64,000 nucleotides of DNA from Favolaschia claudopus (taxonomy: Eukaryota > Basidiomycota > Agaricomycetes > Agaricales > Mycenaceae): positions 62,001-126,000 of the forward strand of contig JAWWNJ010000153.1 in NCBI GenBank assembly GCA_037176885.1, given 5' to 3'. Shown piece by piece: positions 55,449 through 64,000 of this stretch. A model generated the notes under the pieces. That model worked only from the letters and a program-made list of their open reading frames with translations. It searched no databases and was not told the origin of the DNA. A program made the translations under genes and the position numbers. How positions within the stretch are numbered: the stretch's first letter is position 1; each line of letters starts with the position of its first letter.

Positions 55449-57875
55449 ATGAGTGAGGTAGTACTTCCAGCCACTCGTGGTGGCGATCGCCCAATGGACC
55501 TCGACATTCGACGCGAAGACGAGAGGGCTCTCGATCAGTTGATAGAAGAAAACGACGAAGTCGGAGATGCACAAGTACACGGGAGCGACGAGGTCACTGC
55601 ACCGCTGAGCGCGCCTGGAAATGTAGAAGTAAGTCGTAATACGGCTACTGGGGGAGGAGACGGCGCGAACGCGTTGAAGTTGGCCAATGAACGCTTGACG
55701 AAGGCGCGGGCAATGATCACGACGCTCAAGGCGCGTGGACAGGAATTGACGGTAGAGATGGCTGTGGCGAAGAAAGAAGGGGAGAAGGCTCAATTGGAGC
55801 TGCGTGAGGTGCGCGAAAGTAAGGAGAAACTTATTGCGGAGGCTGCCACGCTGCGCAACGACGTCGCATGGTATCGAGCGAAATACGAGGGAGCGATTCA
55901 GCGCAGTGATGAGTTGTTGAAGCGAGGAGACGATTTGAGCGATGATCTGCGTGAGGCAGATGAACAGATTCGCGAGCTCAAAGCTGAGCTTAACGGAAAC
56001 GAGGAGGATTCCCCAGCGCGAAAGCGTAAAAGAGGCAGCAATGGGAGCACCGCTCCGCCATCGTCTTACGCGTCGACTCCGGCGTCGACCACGGAATCAT
56101 TGGGCCCCGAAATGGCGCCGACATATGGTGAGGAGAATAATTTCTCAAATGCGGAATCGCAGTTAATCACCACCACGATGGAAGGGGTGGACACACTCAT
56201 GACGCCCGTCCTTCCCGCTCAGCAGAGTACTGTTCAATCGACGGGCTTGACCATGGAAATGCTGCTCCCGTCGAAGATCGAGCTCGCCGAAGGTGAGCGC
56301 ATGCCGCCGGAATTCTGCCTTCTCTGGTCGGTCAACACCAACGTGGCGACGCTCCCCTACGGTAAATACGATCGCAATTACCCAGCTGATGAACAAGCAT
56401 GGCGCACTACCCATGACTTGCAGCTCAACGGACGACACTTCGTGCACGCACTGCGTCACAAAGTACTCTGGGCGTATGCACAGGCGATTCCGCTCGAACG
56501 CCGCACTCCGCTGCAACGCTTAGCAGCCGCCGAGTATGTGAGCCCGGACTGGTTTGCGGACATGCTCACGAGTGTGGCCCACCGTGAGGAAGCGAATAGG
56601 ATGTTTCGTTCGTCCAACGGAATTATGAAGTGGAAACGAGACGACATTGGGTATAACCCGGCAAAGTTCGCTCAACATATGCAATACCGCGAGATGCACG
56701 ACCAGCGCGGGTGCCGATTCATCGATACTTGCTATACGCTCAATATGCGGCTGGTACGAGGCTTTAATTTGGTGTACGCCCTGTCGGTGGAGCACTATCG
56801 ACAAATGAAGCCGGATGGAGACCTTAAAAGTAAGGTGCATGTGGACAAGATGATTTTCCTAGCTATAGGGACACCTGGAATCTATCAGCGACGATTGACC
56901 GCGCTGAATATCACAGTCGCCGAAACGGTGAATATACAACGCTGGCCGCTTGATCAGGCGAACCCTAGCGTTACACTGGACGACGTCGTCCGACGAATGG
57001 CAGACAGCGGGGTCTTCTCGGCGCTCGTCGACGACGCCTTCGAATATGCGCAACGTTTTGCGCTAGATGTAACGGCCCCACTTCCTCCCGGTTGGACGAT
57101 TGGAGACGCAACCGATGTCCTGAACTATGCTCAAGGGCATACGGAAGCGCCGCCGTCGTTGTTCCCTGGAGAGGCAGATGTATGCCCTCGTTCGCCTTAC
57201 TTGCCGTGGCAGATGGAATTCGAGAACGTTGTTCAGTTCGAGTTCTGGCACTGGAATGAGATGGAGATGCCCGGACTGCGCCGGGAGTATGGGTCGAAAA
57301 TTATCGCCGCACAGAATAGCGGGAAAGGCCGCCAGCCACGACCTAGTCGTGGAATTCTGGACAAGTATAATCCCTGGCTGATAGACATCAAAAAGAACGG
57401 CGGATTTGCTCAGCTGTCGCAGCGTCACCCGCCAAAGGGACGGCAATGGAAAGGAGCGCAAGTCACTCAAAATTCATTCCCGCAACACCGACAGGTGGTG
57501 CGTCAGCCCAATTTCAACCCGTCAGCGTCGATGCACGCGCCGGGCCCACGAGTACAGCAGGGACTGTCAGCGTCGATGCACGCCCCGTTCCAAGGAGCGC
57601 AAGCCGGTCCATCTCGTACTCCGATGCAGCCGCAACAATACACTAATGTGTTTGACAACGGGACCGCTGCGAATTACGGCCCGATGAACGGCGGGATGAA
57701 TTTCATGAATATGGCGGGAACTCCGTCCAATAGTTGGTTCAATGAGTCCGACTTGATTAACTTCAATGCTGATATGATGTCGCCAGACACACGCGCGGCT
57801 ACTCACGGTATTCAAAATTTATCGCTGGGTCCTACTCAGACGTTCCCGGGTGGTCCTCAGCTGTTCATGCCGTAG
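55449..57875 (+). CDS. Extra retrotransposon ORF3, coiled-coil protein (808 aa) of unknown function
   Basis: It lies between pol and the 3' LTR on the sense strand, in a different frame. The ATG at 55449 directly follows a pyrimidine tract (TTTTTCTCTTCTTCC); the frame is open upstream but without another ATG. Residues ~74-183 form a long heptad-rich coiled coil, followed by the basic stretch RKRKR at 191-195, which could be a nuclear signal. The middle part (EFCLLWSVNTNVATLPYGKYDRNYP to about residue 600) is globular, Trp/Tyr-rich and unrecognised. The end is Gln/Asn/Met-rich with two NPSASMHAP/LSASMHAP repeats. There is no signal peptide or transmembrane helix, so it is not an envelope protein. 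An accessory nucleic-acid-binding or assembly protein is conceivable but unproven. Confidence 0.75.
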   Translation: MSEVVLPATRGGDRPMDLDIRREDERALDQLIEENDEVGDAQVHGSDEVTAPLSAPGNVEVSRNTATGGGDGANALKLANERLTKARAMITTLKARGQELTVEMAVAKKEGEKAQLELREVRESKEKLIAEAATLRNDVAWYRAKYEGAIQRSDELLKRGDDLSDDLREADEQIRELKAELNGNEEDSPARKRKRGSNGSTAPPSSYASTPASTTESLGPEMAPTYGEENNFSNAESQLITTTMEGVDTLMTPVLPAQQSTVQSTGLTMEMLLPSKIELAEGERMPPEFCLLWSVNTNVATLPYGKYDRNYPADEQAWRTTHDLQLNGRHFVHALRHKVLWAYAQAIPLERRTPLQRLAAAEYVSPDWFADMLTSVAHREEANRMFRSSNGIMKWKRDDIGYNPAKFAQHMQYREMHDQRGCRFIDTCYTLNMRLVRGFNLVYALSVEHYRQMKPDGDLKSKVHVDKMIFLAIGTPGIYQRRLTALNITVAETVNIQRWPLDQANPSVTLDDVVRRMADSGVFSALVDDAFEYAQRFALDVTAPLPPGWTIGDATDVLNYAQGHTEAPPSLFPGEADVCPRSPYLPWQMEFENVVQFEFWHWNEMEMPGLRREYGSKIIAAQNSGKGRQPRPSRGILDKYNPWLIDIKKNGGFAQLSQRHPPKGRQWKGAQVTQNSFPQHRQVVRQPNFNPSASMHAPGPRVQQGLSASMHAPFQGAQAGPSRTPMQPQQYTNVFDNGTAANYGPMNGGMNFMNMAGTPSNSWFNESDLINFNADMMSPDTRAATHGIQNLSLGPTQTFPGGPQLFMP

Positions 57876-58057
57876 TCGTAAAACGGCGCAAAATCTGACG
57901 AATGCATATTTCTTGTAACAATGATACGCTGTGCTTAGTTGATAGATGTCTGCGCCTCATGCTTGCTGAGGCAAATCTATTTGAAAATCGAAACGATTTC
58001 TTGACCTGCGATATATTTCGATAATTGTGAAAACTCGATAAGACTGGATTCAGTCTT

Positions 58058-58068
58058 GAACGGGAGAG
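58058..58068 (+). promoter_or_regulatory. Polypurine tract
   Basis: GAACGGGAGAG lies immediately before the TG of the 3' LTR, the expected position for the plus-strand primer. Confidence 0.65.
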
Positions 58069-58251
58069 TGTTAGGATGGGTCGATGCCGAGAGTAACGGC
58101 ACGGCCATCAATCAGTATTAATACACACGACGTAGACAAATAGCGGTAACTTTACTCTTACACTTGTACCACTACGTCTACCTCTGCAAAATCACCATAG
58201 TTTGTGACGGTTTACTCGTGGTAACAGTAAGACCTCAGTAAGTTCTTAACA
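58069..58251 (+). repeat. 3' LTR (183 bp)
   Basis: One mismatch to the 5' LTR (58134). Followed by GTGAT at 58252-58256, the right target duplication. Confidence 0.93.
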
Positions 58252-58256
58252 GTGAT

Positions 58257-59311
58257 AGTCAGTAGTCCATTTCCCCATAACTGCTCCGAAAGCTGACATC
58301 GGCCATGAGGGCATCTGTTCACTCCCGGCCTTCAGTGGGTGGTCCGATGCACTCTGAAATGGTTGTTGACACCGAATCCCAGTATTTGGAGTGATCTACA
58401 CTCAGAAAGGGTGAGCCTTCTACAAAAGCATTCATTGAGACCGGCCTGACAGTCTATAATCAACCCAGCTTTGCGATCAAGTTCTTTACACTGGCTGAGC
58501 GTCTTTTTGTATGTCAAATATATTTCGCGGTTTGCCTTCGAGTCCGCTCAAAGTAGCTGAAACGCAGATTTGGTCCTCCCTCGGCCTTGGATTTGGGGCG
58601 GCAGCGGATCTCCTGATTGCGGGAACGATGATATATTACTTGTCCAAGAACAAAACGGGATTTCAGAAGTCATATCATCTCCGTCCATTCAACTTCGGGT
58701 CGTTGATACTATTAAATCATTCTCAGAACCAACAAGGCGATCAACATGCTGGTGGCTTACTCATTAAGCACAGGCGCACTCACCTGTGTCTTCGCAATTG
58801 GCGACGTTATCGCGGTTCAGTTCAACTAATTATCAGTGGTGCGATTCATTGCTCACTTCCGGTTCAGGAGACTGCTGCTCCCGCCAGCTTAGACCATGTC
58901 CCGTGAGTAATATTGGCCTTGTTTTGAAAAAAGAACTTGAAATCTGAAACGAAACTGTAGGTTTTTCTTTATCCTCATTCGACGTAAGGGTTTTTTGTCG
59001 CGACCTCTGGTTGCACCCACTCATCAATATGTTCAGTTCATTTTCTCAGTTTCATGTCAATGTACGACTTCCTCCAATTCCATTGTCTTGTGTTCCGCTC
59101 ATTAATCCGTCTCAGGCTTAACTCTCGCGACCATGTCCGAGAGCAACTTTACGCCAGTGACCATGCAATGGTTACAATTCCTTCCTACCCCCCTGCAACC
59201 GACATCGGGTATGCGACGAATCCGGACACCAAGCTCCGCGAAGGAAGAAGTATAGGGCTCACTGACTCGAGAAGGCTCGTTTCATCAACATCGAAGGAAA
59301 ACGTCGTGTAA
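58257..59311 (+). CDS. DUF6534-like integral membrane protein, 3' part
   Basis: This continues the gene interrupted at 47,289. Recognisable pieces are VYNQPSFAIKFFTLAERLF (about 58453-58509, donor GTATGT at 58510), then 58568-58668 (IWSSLGLGFGAAADLLIAG, MIYYLSKNKTGF). A 58-nt intron with a weak GTCATA donor follows, then 58727 onward (TNKAINMLVAYSLSTG, LTCVFAIGDVIAV). The last exon has LNSRDHVREQ and a hydrophilic tail ending at the stop 59309-59311. This is the second half of the DUF6534 membrane domain plus the cytosolic tail. The exon just right of the retrotransposon and the one after 58,830 are not resolved, so either the gene has begun to decay or splice sites were missed. Confidence 0.55.
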
Positions 59312-59823
59312 AGTTCACTGAAATAGCCTAGTTGATATCTCGACTGTGCTCTCAAATTGCTGTATCTTGTACTTGCATTCTTTGATTCAGAAGCTGTATA
59401 TCGCATGAAAGGCTATGACTTGAATGTTTGTGACCGTTTGGGTCGTCGGGTCGAGGAATACCGGTAAACACATCTCTCGAGCTCCTTCTCGTCTCGCCAA
59501 GCTCAACCTGATATCTGAACCTCGTTTACGATCGCTTTCGACATGCTGCTTTTCGTTCTAGTTTCACTCCACTGCTGTCTACCGCGAATGACGTCTCGAG
59601 AGTCAAGGCCACACCCATAGCCTGAACGAACCAGCACAACATTTTCTCTTCATTCTCGCTTGCTTTTGATTCCAATAATTCAAACACTGACGGTACGGCA
59701 GATAGTTGGGCCAGCTAGAGCCAAAACTGAGGACCGGTCCACCACTCTCAAAGCGCACGCACTCACCGGGTGAAAAGCTATGTGCAATGTGAGCGATCAA
59801 ACTGAAGTCCTGGCAAAGAAAAC
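59312..59823. other. No gene recognised
   Basis: Intergenic between two tail-to-tail genes. The secreted-protein gene to the right could extend into it through a further intron: the sequence at its stop reads GGAC|GTGAGT. Confidence 0.35.
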
Positions 59824-60199
59824 TCACGTCCCACACCCGCCAACGAGGCCGACGCTCAGATCGAAGCTCTGCTGCTTGAACATACTCGGGTCAATCGAGC
59901 TTTTCAAGACGCAAATTGGATTGACGTCCGTGCCGCCGTGGCCATAGGGGATGTATGCATAGGCGACGCAAGTGGCACCTTGAATGATATGTTTTATTGC
60001 TTAAAAACAATAATAACACTGACTCACTTGAGGTGCAGGATTGCAAACAAGCTTTCTCCGTTCCGTTGAATATTGTCTGCAATGAACCGTTGTCCATGTC
60101 CCAGCCTGGATAGACCGCGAATACAGTGCCTGCAGCGGGGGTGGGCTTCAGTGCCCAGGCAACTGAGGAGAGGAGGAGCGCAGTGAGGAGAGGAAGCAT
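59824..60199 (-). CDS. Small secreted Cys-containing protein, PAN/Apple-like (108 aa)
   Basis: Exons 60199-60028 and 59978-59824, intron 48 nt with GTGAGT donor, phase 1. MLPLLTALLLSSVAWA is a clear signal peptide. The mature part has spaced cysteines (KACLQSC, ATCVAYAYIPYG, NPICVLKSS, GGCGT), a layout that resembles PAN/Apple modules of fungal secreted proteins. A CATATAAG box lies 40 nt upstream (60236-60243). The stop overlaps a possible GTGAGT donor, so a longer form with more exons is possible. Secreted; role unknown, perhaps wall or carbohydrate binding. Confidence 0.65.
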
Positions 60200-62683
60200 T
60201 AGACGACGGTGAGTTCTGGCCGTTAGATGACGATGTTCTTATATGTTCCCAGAATAAAAGTTGATCATGAGGCCGATCCGGTGCTTCGAATCGAAGTCAT
60301 CGGTGCAGCTGACACAAACCGAGTACTATTCGGAGTGGCAAACTGTAAGTAATTCAAGTCTCTTCGCCATCGGTATTGACTTGAAGGATTCAGGGTATAG
60401 TCTTGAATGCCGCAGGAGGCTACAGAGATTCCCCACAGTGTCTCGAATTCACAATTGAAATTATTGAATAAATTTCTCACCATTCATCGACATAAACCCA
60501 AGCTGTACGGCTCAAGCTTTAGGAAATCCCCCATTCAAATTTCAAAACCACGACATGCGACTCCATCCTCCCACTACTCCGATCGGCGCGATCGAGAATC
60601 AAATCTAAGCGCGGCGGTGACCAGTCCCTATTGAGGTCGAAAGTTCCAGGGTATGCGACGATAGTGACTTGTGTGCTGATTCCCTTATAATTAAATAATC
60701 AAGAAGAATTTACAGTTTTTTGCCCGAATTTTCCCGCTACTAATCCGCCTCAATCGCAGTTGTTCCTGGGATCTTGTCCTTACTAGCGAAATTCAGTGGT
60801 TCCCCTGTATGTGAGGCGTCATTTCAGCAGATTCAAATAATATCGAGATTGAGACCCACAATTTGGCATTCCGCGCAGTGATTAATGACGAGTCCATTCC
60901 TCTCGCTGACAAATTTCTAAGCAATAGTACACCGATTCACGATCGTGAGTTCAGCGAGACGATGAGACTCAAGCTTGAAAAAGAAAACACGCAAAATTGA
61001 GGGGTTTACGAGGGAGTTGAACCCTGTCTGCCATAACGGGATCGAGTGGACGCAGAAAAAGGCTCGTCCAGAGCCGACCGCCGACGAGTTCGCTAATTTC
61101 TTGCCCTTAGACTGGCAACAGATTTGCAGCTATTACCGCGAATAAACAGAACGAGTATGTACCCAGGAGATGTGGAACAGAGTTTGCTCTAAGCGGGGAT
61201 ACGAGGATCGATTAGAGGCGATATAGTTGGTGAAATTGCGCCAGAAGTTTCGACTGGGGTGAGTCAGGGCAACGAGATACACTGTCGCCATCGTGTGATT
61301 TTGATGATTTACGCGCGATCTTTGGAGAAACGGTCATACAAACAAACAAGGAGAAAATTGAAACAAAACAAACGAGGCAGCATTGGGATTGAAAGATTAA
61401 GCCGGTAGTCCGAGTCATTGCGGTCCGCAAGTTGGTAAAAGAGCACCGGAGAACTTGAAGGACGCCCCATCGAGATGAAAGTTCCGTTGATTTTGTTCGT
61501 CGATCCTAGACCGAGCCCGAGCAGTCGCCAGAGTAGCTATCCTGAGCACAGCAAGAGCGCAGATTGTGTTTCGGAGGAGTTGCGACTCTGTTTGCAGGAA
61601 GTGAAGCCAGAACTGAAATCGAGATGGAGGGAGAGGACAAGGAGTGTCGGGATTAGCCGAATGATGATGGGATCGCTGATTGGTGATCTGTTACGGCATC
61701 CGTAGTTCTCTTGCTCTCGACCACGACGAGCATTGCTCGCGCTGGCGGCTGGACGCTGGGCCTCCGTCTTCAGGGTCTTTTCTCCGTTACTCCCTTATTC
61801 GCTCGTGCTCACCGGGCCCCCGAAACTCAGTCGATGCCCGGACAAAGATACTCGTACTCGAGCACTTTATCAACCCTTACAAGCTCGAAGCTGCAGGAGG
61901 TTTGGTGGCGAAGTGCTACAAGGTGCGAACCATCTTCCTTCTGCTCTAGACATTCCCTCTTTCTAACTCACCGTATCTCTCGGGATCGTGGAGCCTTATA
62001 TATATCAGATGACGATACTGCTCGCTGAAAACGGCCATTCGACCTGCGACGTATTCGTGCCAGTACCCTCGACATCCGATGGTCGATTTACATATGTCAA
62101 TGCTTTTGGTCAAGATATTCAAGTACGGCGCTCTGATCATGTAACTTTGCTAGGTATTCCGCCTAGACATCGTAATCTGAGGCGCTGCAGCCTGCGCGCA
62201 AGAGTCACTTGCATTATCCAAGCTTTGTTCCAAACTCGTCCACAAAATAACGGATCTCGCCGCTGATTCAAGGTGAGCGAGCCTTTTCTTGTCATGTCAC
62301 GGTTCACCTCTCCTGTTAACCTTTTAGGGCGTTGACCTGGCTCACGTAGCAAAATAACGTGTATCGTAAACTAAGGATATATTTTCCGGTACAACCGCAC
62401 AGCCTACATGGCTGCTCTTGATCACTATTCGTTTCAGCTGAATGTGGAGACGAAGCAAGTTCTCGGTATGTGTTTCAGCCCACTTACAAGATGACTGTAT
62501 TAGGATCGAGGTACTTTATTACAACGGTCTAGCGGCCAATCGCGGGCAATCGGGCAAACGGTTCCTTGCCAAGAACCGAGCGCCCCGAGAAAGAAGCAGG
62601 TATAAATTGTACGCCGTTTACGACGTTGATCCAGAGAACCCAGCTAAATTCCACACGTAACCCTCCCATACACTCTTCACAGA
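60200..62683. other. No gene recognised
   Basis: Promoter region of the divergent small genes at both ends. Short frames only. 61,600-61,760 resembles 45,100-45,260, with the motif GTTACGGCATCCG at 61690-61702. A TATAAAT box at 62601-62607 probably serves the gene at 62684. Confidence 0.4.
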
Positions 62684-63130
62684 ATGCACAATCCCCTCAC
62701 CCTCACCCTCGCCATCCTCTTCGCATTCATCCCCTTCTCCCAGGCCAACTGGTCCTCCGGCAAAGCCGCGCAAATCAACTTCTACACCGACACCCACTGC
62801 TCCGCCTACGCCGGCGAAGCCGCCGCCTACTGGAACGCGTTCCCCAACCCGGGCATCATCGGCTCCACCGCCGGCGCCGCAAAGGCGCAGTGCTTCACGC
62901 TCAACATGCCTGGAAACTCACAGAGCATCAATACGGCGGGGCTGTGGGGATTTAGCACGTCGAGCGAGCCCGGGAGGGCGTCGGGGTTTTGCACGTTCTG
63001 GGATGGGTTTAGTTGTGATGGGAATAGTGCGAGTTCGTATTTTGGGACGGGGGCGAATTTGCCGGGGTGTCAGCCGGCGAGGAGTAAGGATGGGTGGCTT
63101 TGGAAGAGTGCGAAGTGTTTGTTGAATTAG
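62684..63130 (+). CDS. Small secreted cysteine-containing protein (148 aa)
   Basis: Single exon. MHNPLTLTLAILFAFIPFSQA is a signal peptide. The mature protein (~127 aa) begins NWSSGKAAQINFYTDTHCSAY and has six cysteines (HCSAY, QCFTL, FCTFW, SCDGN, GCQPA, KCLLN), likely three disulphides. It resembles a basidiomycete secreted family with conserved NFYTD, TAGLW, FCTFWDG and CQPARS...GWLWKSAKC motifs, whose function is unknown to me. The first half uses C-ending codons almost exclusively and the second half G/T-rich codons, with no frame break. TATAAAT lies 80 nt upstream. Confidence 0.8.
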   Translation: MHNPLTLTLAILFAFIPFSQANWSSGKAAQINFYTDTHCSAYAGEAAAYWNAFPNPGIIGSTAGAAKAQCFTLNMPGNSQSINTAGLWGFSTSSEPGRASGFCTFWDGFSCDGNSASSYFGTGANLPGCQPARSKDGWLWKSAKCLLN

Positions 63131-63629
63131 GTGCGTTCGGGCGGGGCGGGAAGTAGGATTTGAAACACGAGAAGTGGAAGATGATTCATGGAAACTATTA
63201 CAGTTTATATAGTGTGGTACATGCGTTTGAATTCTGTATTTCTTGTAGGAAATTCTGACTCTCTCGGAACAACTGAACTCTGGCGTCTTCCGGATATCCT
63301 TATTCTCAAATTCATGACCGACTAAGGTGGTTGAAAAACTCCACTCTCCTCCATCTCAAACCCCTGTGCGCTGTACCTAGCTTCATCAACGAAAGCCAGG
63401 TTTGATATTGACACTATTTTCGTAAAATCGATAACAAAAATAAGTTGAACCCGATCGCAACTTGAATTTCGACCGAGAAACGCGCCAAAATATTTTCAGC
63501 CCCACACGGTGGGCTCATATAGCACAAATACGCGTCAAAACGCGCTCGTCTCAGCCGAACATGCTCGCGACATTCTAGCAAAAATGAACCTTCCGTTCTT
63601 TGTATTTTCGTATTTGTCACTATGATGGC
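63131..63629. other. No gene recognised
   Basis: 3' region of the secreted-protein gene and 5' region of the next gene. Confidence 0.4.
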
Positions 63630-64000
63630 ATGTTTCCCATCACCCGGCGCCAACCTCGCTTCCACTCTTCTTCTCAAACGCCCATGTCCATGTCCACAGC
63701 ATCCAAACCCACCCACACCTCTGCTCCCCCTCCACCTGCTCAGAATCACAAATTCACCTTCCCGCCCTTCCCCGCCGTCCCCGAAGGCGTCACCCTCATC
63801 CCCTTCAAAGACTTCAAAGAACACGGCATCCAGCCCTTCCTCGGCGACGACGAGATCGAGCGCGATGGGCTTGGGATCCCGACGATTGCGTTGAGGACGA
63901 AGCATGATACGGATGTGTCGAAGACCAATCCCACTAAATCGGCGATGAAGAAGACTGCGACCAGGAATGGATTTTGGAGGAAGGAGTGGTGGGAGGATTG
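63630..64000 (+). CDS. Unidentified protein, 5' end, possibly mitochondrial (partial)
   Basis: Open from ATG 63630 to the window end (123 codons). It starts MFPITRRQPRFHSSSQTPMSM, rich in Arg, Ser and Gln and without acidic residues, like a mitochondrial presequence. Then follow a Pro-rich linker, FPPFPAVPEGVTLIPFKDFKEHGI and GIPTIALRTKHDTD, ending NGFWRKEWWED. In-frame ATGs at 63684 and 63690 are alternative starts. I do not recognise the family. Antisense and +1 frames over the same bases are shadows. Confidence 0.6.
   Translation, partial: MFPITRRQPRFHSSSQTPMSMSTASKPTHTSAPPPPAQNHKFTFPPFPAVPEGVTLIPFKDFKEHGIQPFLGDDEIERDGLGIPTIALRTKHDTDVSKTNPTKSAMKKTATRNGFWRKEWWED

Larger units (their letters stand above)
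47289..58251 (+). mobile_element. Ty3/Gypsy chromovirus LTR retrotransposon (10,963 bp)
   Basis: Two 183-bp LTRs (TG...CA) flank Gag-protease, Pol and a third reading frame, with a 5-bp target duplication. The gene order protease, RT, RNase H, integrase, chromodomain is that of chromoviruses. The LTRs differ at one base (47354 G, 58134 A), so insertion is recent. It sits in an intron of the DUF6534-like gene in the same orientation. All three frames are open, so the copy may be active. Confidence 0.93.

Noticed and set aside
55206..55793. 195-codon minus-strand frame inside the retrotransposon
   Set aside because: It is antisense to the end of pol and the start of ORF3, with no recognisable domain.
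63414..63905. 163-codon minus-strand frame at the right end
   Set aside because: It is antisense to the plus-strand frame starting at 63630, which has a better start, coherent composition and no internal stop.

Overview
The window looks like nuclear DNA of a filamentous basidiomycete, most likely an agaricomycete. The genes are cut by many 45-65 nt GT-AG introns. There is a metazoan/fungal-type ATG4 gene, a DUF6534-type membrane protein gene of the kind that is abundant in mushrooms, small secreted cysteine-containing proteins, and a chromodomain Ty3/Gypsy retrotransposon. No bacterial operon structure is visible.

Layout. (1) Positions 1-23,635 form a repeat island. It consists of head-to-tail units that nearly all end in the same 3' module: four directly repeated boxes ending in ATTCC, a ~20-nt palindrome, a ~12-nt linker and CTAG. 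The longest unit (about 3,537-11,115) carries, on the minus strand, a five-exon gene for an OrsD-like zinc-finger/RecQ-type helicase. The other units are 0.04-1.4 kb and non-coding. The arrangement resembles Helitron 3' ends (hairpin, ~12 nt, CTRR). The helicase, however, is RecQ-like rather than the Pif1-like helicase of canonical Helitrons, and I see no Rep domain. (2) 23,636-46,586 holds host genes. Three are paralogues of a two-repeat protein (26,405-27,525 plus; 29,137-30,223 minus; 43,034-44,155 plus) that share intron positions and an upstream motif. The fourth is a long ATG4 cysteine protease gene (34,713-40,072). (3) 46,587-59,311 is a DUF6534-like gene split by a 10,963-bp LTR retrotransposon (47,289-58,251; 183-bp LTRs with one difference, GTGAT target duplication). 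The element encodes Gag-protease, a reverse transcriptase/RNase H/integrase/chromodomain polyprotein, and an extra 808-aa coiled-coil protein. (4) 59,824-64,000 holds two small secreted protein genes and the 5' end of an unidentified gene.

The most unusual material is in the repeat island. The direct boxes and the palindrome arms change together between units. The helicase gene sits in a unit with the same terminus. Its two long introns are near-copies of one another, each made of three consecutive GT...AG units. The island and the helicase introns also share paired TTATAAG/CTATAAG motifs. Together these suggest a helicase-linked mobile repeat system, which is inference. All exon structures were read by eye from splice consensus, reading frame and family resemblance. 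No database search was possible.
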